A stretch of DNA of 49,600 bases from Pseudomonas asplenii (GTDB taxonomy: Bacteria; Pseudomonadota; Gammaproteobacteria; Pseudomonadales; Pseudomonadaceae), in assembly GCF_001293465.1 (NCBI RefSeq), contig NZ_JSYZ01000019.1:42851-92450 (forward strand), read 5' to 3'. Under the pieces are notes generated by a model. It was not told where the DNA came from, searched no databases, and was given only the letters and a program-made list of their open reading frames with translations. The position numbers and the translations under genes were made by a program. Shown one piece after another: positions 34,413 to 42,101 of this stretch; position 1 is the first letter of the stretch; every line of letters starts with the position of its first letter.

Positions 34413-35162
34413 ATGAGCACTGTGCAAGAGATCAACCTCAAGGCGTATTTCAACAAGGGCGGCGAAGAGCATGAGTTCGACGGCAAGCGCGTGGTGCTGG
34501 CGGTCAGCGTCGGCCAGGAGTACCACGAGGACCAGAAACTGCGTTCCACCATCCACCTGATCAACCAGTCCGGCTTCAGCCATGTGAAGGTGGTGGTGGC
34601 CGACACCCTGCAGCGCCACAACAAGCACGGCAAGTCGCCGGGCGAGGCGCTGTCGGCATCGATCCGCGATGGCGATGCCTGGCTGGCCCGCAACCAGGGC
34701 ATTCTCGACGGCTTGCGGGTGCCGTATCACGTCACCCGCTGGAACCAGGAACTGGCCAGTGACCGCTATGCCGAACTGCGCCAGCAACTGGACGAGGTCT
34801 ACCGGACCCGCGAGGAACTGCGCGCGGCCATCGACGAGACCATCGGCGTGTTCACCGAGCGATTGCGCCTGCGTGACGAACACGCCGACCTTGAAAAGGC
34901 CGCGGCCCAGTGCCGCGAATACATTCTCGAAGAGATCCCGATCATCCTGCCGCTGTGGGCGGATGAGGGTTATCACTATGTGCTGTACCCGCAGCAGATG
35001 ACGGCGGCGATGGCGACCAGCCGCGACCTGCTGATCGCCCCCCACAGCCCGGACCGGGTGCGCTGGTTGCCGCTGAAGTTCAAGAAACGCGGGATTCCGA
35101 TTCCGTTCACCTTGCCGGGGATCGTGCATCCGAACTGGTCCAGTAGCGCGATTGCCATTTGA
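34413..35162 (+). CDS. tRNA-dependent cyclodipeptide synthase, XYP type
   Basis: 249 residues, close to AlbC (239). The enzyme family joins two aminoacyl groups taken from tRNAs to give a 2,5-diketopiperazine. By alignment in my head to AlbC, Ser32 (LAVSVGQEYH) matches the nucleophile Ser37, and Tyr170 and Glu174 (EYILEEIP) match Tyr178 and Glu182. Tyr192-Pro193 (VLYPQ) match Tyr202-Pro203, while Gln35 replaces Asn40, so it falls in the XYP subfamily. Ala30 stands where AlbC has Gly35. Local similarity also includes the KHGKSPGEAL segment. The amino acid choice cannot be predicted. Downstream lie a REPIN, an exporter and a flavin monooxygenase. Confidence 0.8.
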   Translation: MSTVQEINLKAYFNKGGEEHEFDGKRVVLAVSVGQEYHEDQKLRSTIHLINQSGFSHVKVVVADTLQRHNKHGKSPGEALSASIRDGDAWLARNQGILDGLRVPYHVTRWNQELASDRYAELRQQLDEVYRTREELRAAIDETIGVFTERLRLRDEHADLEKAAAQCREYILEEIPIILPLWADEGYHYVLYPQQMTAAMATSRDLLIAPHSPDRVRWLPLKFKKRGIPIPFTLPGIVHPNWSSSAIAI

Positions 35163-35190
35163 GTCCTGGTGTGGGGACCGTGCGGGCCTC

Positions 35191-35278
35191 TTCGCGGGCA
35201 AGCCCGGCTCCTACAGGTTGGCGTCGTACATGAGGCTTGCGTACGCACTGGCCTGCAGGAGCCGGGCTTGTCCGCGAA
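35191..35278. repeat. REPIN inside the cyclodipeptide synthase cluster
   Basis: TTCGCGGGCAAGCCCGGCTC (from 35191) and the inverted unit CTGCAGGAGCCGGGCTTGTC (from 35253) form a REP doublet in the 164-nt gap between the synthase and exporter genes. It may reduce read-through and split the cluster in two transcripts. Confidence 0.85.
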
Positions 35279-35326
35279 GGCATCGACAAGGTCTCCCGAT
35301 ATTCAACTGAAAAAAGGAGTTTCCCC

Positions 35327-36748
35327 ATGGGCGTTTTTGCGCAACAGCAACGCAAATGGTGGGCATTGCTCGGCGTGAGCATTGCCAGTTTTCTCGGCTG
35401 CGTCGATTTCACCATCGTCAACACCGCGCTGCCGGCCCTGCAGGCCGATCTCCAGGCATCGGTGGACAGCCTGCAATGGGTGATCAACGGATTCATCCTG
35501 GCGCTGTCGAGTTTCATGGTGCTGGTGGGCCGGCTGGCCGACCTGCACGGGCGCAAGCGGGTGCTGTTCATCGGCTTGAGCGTATTCGGGCTGGCCTCCC
35601 TGGGGGCCGGGCTGGCCAGTGACATCGATCTGCTGATCGCCGCGCGGATCCTCCAGGGCGCCGCCTGTGCGGTGCTCTACACCGCCTCGGGGGCGATCGT
35701 CGCCAATACTTTCGACAGTACCGAGCAGGGCAAGGCCTTCGGCATTCTGTTCGGGGTCAACGGGGTGGGACTGGCGGTGGGACCGGTGCTCGGCGGGCTG
35801 ATCACCAGCGCCTTCGGTTGGCAGTGGATCTTCCTGATCAACGTGCCCTTCGTCCTGCTGAGCCTGGGCATCAGCGGTTTCAGCGTCAGCGAATCGCGTT
35901 CGCAGGAGGAGGGCGCCCGGCTCGACTGGTTCGGCGCGGCACTGCTGCTGATCGGCCTGCCGAGTCTGGTCCTGGTGATCGTCCAGGGCGCGGCCTGGGG
36001 CTGGAGTTCGCCCCTGACCCTGGGGCTGATCGCCCTGGCGGTGCTGGCGCTGGCGGCCTTCGTCGCGGTGGAGAAACGCGTGGCGGCACCGATCATCGAC
36101 CTGCAGTTGTTCGCCAACCGGCGCTTCGTCGCCGGGGTGGTCGCCAGTTTCAGCCTGGCGGTGTTCTACTGCGTGGCCTTTTTCGTCATGCCGCTGTACC
36201 TGGCGCTGGTCCGTGGTGAAAGCGTGCAGGCCAGCGGTCTGTTGCTGTTGCCGACGACGCTGGGCGTGGCGGTGCTGTCGCCAGTGGTGGGGCGGCTGGT
36301 GGACAGGAAAGGCCCGGCGTTGCTGATCAAGGCCGGGCTGTCGCTGTTCCTGCTCTCGGCGCTGCTGCAGGCCGGGTTCGACCGGCAGACGTCGCTGGCC
36401 TACCTGTTGGCCGCATTCGTGGTCATGGGCCTGGGGTGGGCCAGCATTCTCGGCCCGTCGACGGTTTTGGGCATTTCCTCGGTGCCGCAGAACGTCTCGT
36501 CGGTGGCCATGGGTTCGCTGATGACCCTGCACAATATCGGCGGCGGCCTCGGGCTGGCGCTCGGGGTAGGCATCTACCACGCTTTTTCCGGGCAGCCGCT
36601 GGATGACGTGCAAGGCGCCTTTATCCAGGGTTATCGTGCGGTGATGCTGTTCCTCGCACTGGTGGTACTGGCCGGTTGGGTGCTGGTCAGCGGCCTGTTG
36701 CGGGTGCCGGCGGCGCGGGCGCTGGCCGAGGGTTCCAGCCGTGGCTAG
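35327..36748 (+). CDS. MFS drug/metabolite exporter, DHA2 (14-helix) family
   Basis: 473 residues from the ATG at 35327, with an AAGGAG site 7 nt upstream; earlier in-frame starts lie in the REPIN. About 14 helices are predicted. Motif A reads GRLADLHGRKRV, motif B RILQGAACAV, and motif C GLAVGPVLGG, all typical of proton-driven exporters such as EmrB and QacA. Together with the synthase and oxygenase genes upstream it probably exports the modified cyclodipeptide or confers self-protection. Its end overlaps the monooxygenase start by 8 nt. Confidence 0.87.
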   Translation: MGVFAQQQRKWWALLGVSIASFLGCVDFTIVNTALPALQADLQASVDSLQWVINGFILALSSFMVLVGRLADLHGRKRVLFIGLSVFGLASLGAGLASDIDLLIAARILQGAACAVLYTASGAIVANTFDSTEQGKAFGILFGVNGVGLAVGPVLGGLITSAFGWQWIFLINVPFVLLSLGISGFSVSESRSQEEGARLDWFGAALLLIGLPSLVLVIVQGAAWGWSSPLTLGLIALAVLALAAFVAVEKRVAAPIIDLQLFANRRFVAGVVASFSLAVFYCVAFFVMPLYLALVRGESVQASGLLLLPTTLGVAVLSPVVGRLVDRKGPALLIKAGLSLFLLSALLQAGFDRQTSLAYLLAAFVVMGLGWASILGPSTVLGISSVPQNVSSVAMGSLMTLHNIGGGLGLALGVGIYHAFSGQPLDDVQGAFIQGYRAVMLFLALVVLAGWVLVSGLLRVPAARALAEGSSRG

Positions 36749-38075
36749 ACGAGCCGGGCAGATTCGCCTTGGCGGGTTTCTGTCGGGCTCCGGTGCCCAT
36801 GGCGCCAGTTGGCGGCATCCCGAGGCGGATGCCGATGCCTCGCTGAACGTGCAGCGCTATGTCGACTATGCCCAGGCCCTGGAGCGTGGGCGCTTCGATG
36901 CGCTGTTCCTCAACGACAACGTGGCGGTCGGCAGCCTCGATCCGCAGGTCCTGGCCCGCAGCTCCCACAGCCTGCGCTGGGACCCGCTGACCCTGTTGCC
37001 GGCGCTGGCGATGACCACCCGGCATATCGGCCTGGTCGCCACGGCCAACACCAGCTACAACGCGCCCTACAACCTCGCGCGGACCTTCGCCTCGCTGGAT
37101 CACCTGTCTGGCGGCCGGGCCGGCTGGAACCTGGTGACGGCGCTGATCGGCGGCGAGAACTTCAATCGTGACGAACACCTGGAGCACGCCGAGCGTTACC
37201 AGCGGGCACAGGAGTTCTTCGATGTGGTCAGCGGGCTGTGGGACAGTTGGGCCGACGATGCCTTCGTGCGGGACAAGGCTTCGGGGATCTGGCTCGATGT
37301 AACGAAAATGCGGGTGCTGGAGCATCAGGGCCGGCACTTCCAGGTGTACGGGCCGCTGAATGCACCACGGCCGTTGCAAGGCTGGCCGGTGATTGCCCAG
37401 GCCGGCTCATCCGAGGCCGGCCGCGAGCTGGCGGCGCGGACGGCGGAGCTGGTGTTCACTGCCCAGCAGACGCTGGAGCAAGGGCAGGCGTTCTGCACCG
37501 ATCTGAGGAATCGTCTGGCGCGTTACGGACGTGATGAGGCGGCGTTGAAGATTTTCCCCGGCATTGCGCCGACGATCGGGCGTACCCTCAGTGAGGCCGA
37601 GGAGAAGTACCAGGCCCTGCAGGAACTGCTCGATCCGCAGGCGCAGCTCAAGGGTCTGTCCTATCTGCTCGATCTGGGCCTCGATCTTTCGGCATTGCCG
37701 TTGGATGCCCCGGTGCCGTTGCCGGAGCAGTTGCCGTCGACCGAGCGGCACAAGAGCCGCCAGCAGTTGGTCATCGAGTTGATCCGCCGCGAGCGGCCGA
37801 CCGTGGCGCAACTGCTGCGCAGCCTGTCGGCCAGTGGGCACAAGGTGCTGGTGGGAACGCCGGCGCAGATCGTCGACGAACTGGCCGCCTGGTACGAGGC
37901 CGAGGCCGCCGATGGCTTCAATGTGCTGTTCACCCATCTGCCGGGGGCCATCGACGATTTTGTCGAGCTAGTGGTGCCGCAGTTGCAGCGGGTGGGATTG
38001 TTCCGCCGTGAATACGAGGGCCGCAGCCTGAGGGAAAACCTTGGATTGCGGCGGGTGGCGAACCGGTACTTCTGA
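36741..38075 (+). CDS. LLM-class flavin-dependent monooxygenase, NtaA/SnaA/DszA type
   Basis: 444 residues, the usual size for this branch. It starts at a GTG with a GAGGG site and overlaps the exporter gene. The luciferase-like TIM barrel shows SGSGAHGASWRHPEAD near the N terminus, FDALFLNDNVAVG, TANTSYNAPYNLARTFASLDHLSGGRAGWNLVT and AGSSEAGRELAARTAELVF. Relatives use FMNH2 from a separate reductase to cleave C-N bonds (nitrilotriacetate, EDTA) or C-S bonds (dibenzothiophene sulfone). No flavin reductase gene lies in the cluster. The substrate is unknown; an organosulfur or N-hydroxylated compound is plausible. Confidence 0.88.
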   Translation: MARRAGQIRLGGFLSGSGAHGASWRHPEADADASLNVQRYVDYAQALERGRFDALFLNDNVAVGSLDPQVLARSSHSLRWDPLTLLPALAMTTRHIGLVATANTSYNAPYNLARTFASLDHLSGGRAGWNLVTALIGGENFNRDEHLEHAERYQRAQEFFDVVSGLWDSWADDAFVRDKASGIWLDVTKMRVLEHQGRHFQVYGPLNAPRPLQGWPVIAQAGSSEAGRELAARTAELVFTAQQTLEQGQAFCTDLRNRLARYGRDEAALKIFPGIAPTIGRTLSEAEEKYQALQELLDPQAQLKGLSYLLDLGLDLSALPLDAPVPLPEQLPSTERHKSRQQLVIELIRRERPTVAQLLRSLSASGHKVLVGTPAQIVDELAAWYEAEAADGFNVLFTHLPGAIDDFVELVVPQLQRVGLFRREYEGRSLRENLGLRRVANRYF

Positions 38076-38117
38076 GGTTCACTGCAGTTTCTGGTGGGGC
38101 CGGCACAAGCCCTGACT

Positions 38118-39122
38118 TCAAGCCTCGGGCGTGACCAGCAACTCCGGGCAGCCCAGCGGATGGCTCTTGGCGTCGAAGAAACGCAAGACCACGTTGTGAC
38201 CGACGAACAGCTTCGCGTAGTGGCGTTTCTGGTGCTGGATGAACGCCTTGCTGCGCGGGTAGATCGAGATCGCCAGGGTCTGGATGCCGGCGTCTTGCAC
38301 GGCCTGGACGATGTGCCGGTCCTGTTCGCCCAGGCTGTGGCCGAAGATGCACAGGGCGCCCTGGTGCTGGCATAGCTGGCCGTAGCAATATGACAGGTAG
38401 TCGGAGTTGCGGATCGCCTTGAGCTTGTCCTCGGCATTGCCTTCGCTGACGAACAGCGGCACGTCGCCCAGGGCGTTGACCGCGAAGCTGCCCAGCAGGG
38501 TGCTCTCCGAGGACAGCAGCTTGCGTGTGCTGCCATCGATGTTCTTCACCAGGTGCAGGCCGCCGTGCAGGTAGAGGATGCGCGTGCCCTGGGTGTCGGT
38601 GTTGCCCAGGTCGAACGTCGCCTCGTCGTTCTGGAACAGGTCCTTGAACGGCTGCGGTGCCTGCATGATCGCCCAGTAGTTGAGCAGGTCGTAGTTGGTG
38701 GAGTAGAGCGTGCGGTAGTTGCCCAGTTCGGCGTTGATCCGCGCCAGGTTCTCGGGGCGCACCAGCTTCCAGGGAATGTGCACGCCGCGCACGGCATGGA
38801 TCAGCGCTTCCTTGATCGCGAAGTAGCGATTGCGCGGCGAGGACGAGCTGATGGACAGGGCGGCGTTGACCTTGATGGTGCTCTTCAGCGCGCTGAGCAC
38901 CAGCTCGAAACTGCTGGTCTCCAGGGTCTTGAACACCGCCAGTTCGCTCAGCCCCAGCGGGCGGTTCCTGGTGCGCTGGGCGTTCTCGAACAGCGAGTCA
39001 TAGGAAAAGCCCGGCCACACCGCCAGGCTCGCGCCGTTGCCGATCAACAGCCCGGTGAAGGGCAGGTCGGCACGCACGGCGTTCCAGTCTTCAAGTTCGG
39101 CATCAAATTCCTGGAGTTCCAT
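38118..39122 (-). CDS. DUF4917 / SIR2-like domain protein
   Basis: 334 residues from the ATG at 39122. The sequence shows the nucleotide-binding-like motif GLLIGNGASLAVWPGF near residue 25, YSTNYDLLNYW and LHGGLHL in the middle, and IFGHSLGEQDRHI near the C terminus. This is the arrangement of SIR2-like proteins, known from NAD-dependent deacylases and from several phage-defence NADases. I place it in the DUF4917 family, whose function is unknown. It stands alone, convergent with the monooxygenase gene, with a 154-nt promoter region shared with the alcohol dehydrogenase gene. Confidence 0.8.
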   Translation of the reverse strand: MELQEFDAELEDWNAVRADLPFTGLLIGNGASLAVWPGFSYDSLFENAQRTRNRPLGLSELAVFKTLETSSFELVLSALKSTIKVNAALSISSSSPRNRYFAIKEALIHAVRGVHIPWKLVRPENLARINAELGNYRTLYSTNYDLLNYWAIMQAPQPFKDLFQNDEATFDLGNTDTQGTRILYLHGGLHLVKNIDGSTRKLLSSESTLLGSFAVNALGDVPLFVSEGNAEDKLKAIRNSDYLSYCYGQLCQHQGALCIFGHSLGEQDRHIVQAVQDAGIQTLAISIYPRSKAFIQHQKRHYAKLFVGHNVVLRFFDAKSHPLGCPELLVTPEA

Positions 39123-39276
39123 AATCGCTATTCGTCGTCTCAAGGGCAGAAGGTGGACAGGCGGCGACTTTATCACGACCTGACATTGAGCCAGATCAAC
39201 AACCCTGACGGGCAAGCGGTCGATGCTGTGCTCATCGCGGGGCAGGCAGCCCCGGTCAACGCCAAGAGGATTTGCC

Positions 39277-40425
39277 ATGAGCAGCACATTTTTCATTCCG
39301 GCCGTGAATATCATGGGCATCGATTGCCTGGACGAGGCGATGGATGCCATCCGCAACCATGGCTTTCGCAAGGCGTTGATCGTGACCGATGCCGGGCTGG
39401 CGAAGGCCGGTGTGGCGGCGCGGATCGCCGAGGCGCTGGCGCTGCGCGATATCGACTCGCTGGTCTTCGACGGGGCCAAGCCCAACCCGAGCATCGCCAA
39501 CGTGGAGCAGGGCCTGGCCGCGCTCAAGGACGGCAAGTGCGATTTCGTGGTGTCGCTGGGCGGCGGTTCGCCCCATGACTGCGCCAAGGGTATTGCCCTG
39601 TGCGCCACCAATGGCGGGCATATCCGTGACTATGAGGGGGTCGATCGCTCGGCCAAGCCGCAGTTGCCGCTGGTGGCGATCAATACCACGGCCGGTACGG
39701 CCAGTGAGATGACCCGTTTCTGCATCATTACCGACGAGTCGCGGCATGTGAAGATGGCGATTGTCGATCGCAATGTCACCCCACTGCTGTCGGTCAACGA
39801 TCCGGCGTTGATGGTCGCCATGCCCAAGGGGCTGACGGCGGCGACCGGGATGGATGCGCTGACCCATGCGGTCGAGGCCTACGTGTCGACGGCGGCGACG
39901 CCGATCACCGATGCCTGCGCGATCAAGGCCATCGAGCTGATCAGCGCCAACCTGCGCCTGGCGGTGCGTGACGGTGCCGACCTGAAGGCCCGGGAAAACA
40001 TGGCCTACGCGCAATTCCTCGCGGGCATGGCGTTCAACAACGCGTCCCTGGGGTATGTGCATGCCATGGCGCACCAGTTGGGCGGTTTCTATGACTTGCC
40101 CCATGGCGTGTGCAACGCGGTGCTGTTGCCCCATGTGCAGGCCTTCAATGCCTCGGTCTGTCCGCAGCGGCTGAGCGACGTGGCGAGGGCGCTGGGTGCC
40201 GACGTCGCCGGCCTGAGTCCCGAGGAGGGCGCCCAGGCGGCCATTACGGCGATCCGTTCGCTGGCCGGGGACGTGGAAATCCCGGCCGGCCTGCGCGAGC
40301 TGGGGGCCAAGCTGCCGGATATTCCGGTGCTGGCGGCCAATGCGCTCAAGGATGCCTGTGGCCTGACCAATCCGCGTTCGGCGGACCAGCGGCAGATCGA
40401 GGAGATCTTCCGTAATGCGTTCTAG
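39277..40425 (+). CDS. Iron-containing alcohol dehydrogenase (group III)
   Basis: 382 residues with an AAGAGGA site before the ATG. The NAD-binding half has VVSLGGGSPHDCAKGIAL. The metal-binding half has TGMDALTHAVEAYVS and the ligands in HAMAHQLGGFYDLPHGVCNA. The type is that of E. coli YiaY/FucO and P. putida/Zymomonas AdhB. It interconverts alcohols and aldehydes with NAD(H). The gene stands alone and is followed by a REPIN. Substrate range is not predictable. Confidence 0.9.
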   Translation: MSSTFFIPAVNIMGIDCLDEAMDAIRNHGFRKALIVTDAGLAKAGVAARIAEALALRDIDSLVFDGAKPNPSIANVEQGLAALKDGKCDFVVSLGGGSPHDCAKGIALCATNGGHIRDYEGVDRSAKPQLPLVAINTTAGTASEMTRFCIITDESRHVKMAIVDRNVTPLLSVNDPALMVAMPKGLTAATGMDALTHAVEAYVSTAATPITDACAIKAIELISANLRLAVRDGADLKARENMAYAQFLAGMAFNNASLGYVHAMAHQLGGFYDLPHGVCNAVLLPHVQAFNASVCPQRLSDVARALGADVAGLSPEEGAQAAITAIRSLAGDVEIPAGLRELGAKLPDIPVLAANALKDACGLTNPRSADQRQIEEIFRNAF

Positions 40426-40438
40426 CCGATAGCACCTC

Positions 40439-40504
40439 TTCGCGGGCAGCCCGCGCTCACAAGGGAACCGTGCGTTCCATTGTGGGAGCGGGTTCGCCCG
40501 CGAA
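40439..40504. repeat. REPIN (two inverted REP sequences)
   Basis: TTCGCGGGCAGCCCGCGCTC at the left (one base shorter than usual) and TGTGGGAGCGGGTTCGCCCG at the right. It lies between the convergent ends of the alcohol dehydrogenase and DMT genes. Confidence 0.85.
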
Positions 40505-40510
40505 AGCGTT

Positions 40511-41005
40511 TCAAAGCCGTGCACTGGCCGCCGTGCCAGCGACGATGCCTGGGCCGATCTGAACCGTCAGCACACCGGCGATCAGCAGCAGGGCGCCGAC
40601 CAGGCGTACGCCGTCGACAGGACGCGCCGCCAGTCCGAACAGGCCGAAATGGTCCAGGATCAGCGAGGCGATGACCTGCCCGGCCAGCGCCAGGGCCACG
40701 AAGCCGCCGGCTCCCAGCCGCGGCACCAGCAGCACCGCCAGGGCCACGAAGCCTACGCCGAACACACCGCCGAGCCAGACCCAGGCCGGTGCCTTGCCGG
40801 CGAAGGTCAGGTTTGGCAAGGGCAGGCGCAGGGCGAGCATCACCGGCAGCAGCACCGCCAGGCTGACCAGCAGCGAGGCCAGGGTCGCCCACAACGGATG
40901 GCCGAGGCCGCGCCCCAGATTGGCGTTGATCGCACTCTGAAAGGGCACGACCGCGCCGGCGATCGCGGCCAGGGCCAGCAGTCCCATTCCACTCAAGGTA
41001 TTCAT
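40511..41005 (-). CDS. DMT-family transporter of the YdcZ (DUF606) type
   Basis: 164 residues with five predicted helices, as usual for this half-size DMT family. The N terminus reads GLLALAAIAGAVVPFQSAINANLG, the conserved family start, and GGFVALALAGQVIASLILDHFGLFG lies in the second half. It is divergent from a LysR regulator with about 103 nt between the two starts, the classical layout for a regulator controlling a small exporter. The substrate is unknown. Confidence 0.86.
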   Translation of the reverse strand: MNTLSGMGLLALAAIAGAVVPFQSAINANLGRGLGHPLWATLASLLVSLAVLLPVMLALRLPLPNLTFAGKAPAWVWLGGVFGVGFVALAVLLVPRLGAGGFVALALAGQVIASLILDHFGLFGLAARPVDGVRLVGALLLIAGVLTVQIGPGIVAGTAASARL

Positions 41006-41108
41006 GTTCGTTCTCCAACAGGCATCGCCCGGATTGGGCGGTTATTGTCGAGAGAGCATGCTAGGGTATTCGTTGTAAAAATTTAAATTCAAAGAAAGTA
41101 TCCTGAAC

Positions 41109-42023
41109 ATGCACGAGATGAATGATCTTCGTCGTATCGATCTCAACCTGCTGGTGATTCTCGATGCGCTGCTCACCGAGCAGCATGTCACCCGGGCTGC
41201 CCAGCGCCTGCACTTGAGCCAGCCGGCGGTCAGCCATGCCCTGGCTCGCCTGCGCGACCTGCTCGGCGACCCGCTGCTGGTGCGGGTCGGTGGCACGCTG
41301 GTGCCGACGGCACGGGCCTTGGCGTTGGCCCAGCCGCTGCGCGATACCCTGGAACGGGTGCAGGACCTGCTGGCGCCGCCGGGATTCGATCCGGCCTCGG
41401 CCCGCCGTACCTTTCGCCTGGCCATGTCGGATTACGGTGCGGCGATGCTCTTGCCGGGGCTGGTGCCGGTGCTGCGTAGCCAGGCGCCGGGCATCGACCT
41501 GCAGATCACCCAGGCCAGTCGCGAAGGCATGCTGGAGTTGCTGCTCAATGGCGATATCGATGCGGCGGCGGGAGTCTTTCCCGACCTGTCGCCGCAACTG
41601 CGCAGCGTCCATCTGTTTCGCGAGCGCTATGCCTGCCTGGTGGACCGGGAGAGTGTGGCGGGGGAGGAGGGGCTGGGGCTTCAGGCGTATCTGGCACGGC
41701 CCCATGTGTTGCTGGAAATGCGTGGCAGCGGCACCGCGGAAATCGAACGTGCGCTGAGCGCGATCCACCAGCGGCGTCGGGTGGCGATCAGCCTGCCGCA
41801 CTGGAGCGTGGCGCCGGGACTGATCGCCGGGACGGACCTGATCCTGACCGTGGCCTCGCGCAACCTGCGGGCGATCGATCAGCAGCGGCTGGTAGTTTTG
41901 CCGCCGCCGTTCGAGATTCCGGCGTTCGATTTCATCTTTGTCTGGCATCAGCGTCGGGAAGGGGACCCGGCGCTGAAGTGGCTGCGGGAGCAGATGCAGG
42001 CGGTTGTGCAGGTGTCCGGCTGA
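41109..42023 (+). CDS. LysR-family transcriptional regulator
   Basis: 304 residues, NodD/LinR-like branch. The DNA-binding domain reads LRRIDLNLLVILDALLTEQHVTRAAQRLHLSQPAVSHALARLRDLLGDPLLVR. The effector domain covers about 95-300. It probably controls the divergent DMT transporter gene; the shared region contains an AATTTAAATT palindrome around 41080. Its transcript ends at the strong hairpin at 42041-42069. Confidence 0.9.
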   Translation: MHEMNDLRRIDLNLLVILDALLTEQHVTRAAQRLHLSQPAVSHALARLRDLLGDPLLVRVGGTLVPTARALALAQPLRDTLERVQDLLAPPGFDPASARRTFRLAMSDYGAAMLLPGLVPVLRSQAPGIDLQITQASREGMLELLLNGDIDAAAGVFPDLSPQLRSVHLFRERYACLVDRESVAGEEGLGLQAYLARPHVLLEMRGSGTAEIERALSAIHQRRRVAISLPHWSVAPGLIAGTDLILTVASRNLRAIDQQRLVVLPPPFEIPAFDFIFVWHQRREGDPALKWLREQMQAVVQVSG

Positions 42024-42040
42024 GGTTCTTGCGGGCAAAA

Positions 42041-42069
42041 AAAACGGCCCGGATCAACCGGGCCGTTTT
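42041..42069. terminator. Bidirectional intrinsic terminator
   Basis: AAAACGGCCCGG (42041-42052) and CCGGGCCGTTTT (42058-42069) form a perfect 12-bp stem with an ATCAA loop. A run of A precedes and T follows, so it can end both the rightward LysR transcript and the leftward fumarase transcript. Confidence 0.9.
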
Positions 42070-42101
42070 CGCATCTGCCACTGCACCTGTAGCGAAAGCG
42101 C

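Noticed and set aside
28001..38075. Classical siderophore (NRPS) locus
   Set aside because: A TonB receptor, an exporter and oxygenases are present, but there is no NRPS, no NIS synthetase, no ornithine hydroxylase and no clear Fur box before the operon.
42001..42101. Small RNA gene between the LysR and fumarase genes
   Set aside because: The only structure is a perfect terminator stem shared by two convergent genes; there is no room for an independent promoter and transcript.
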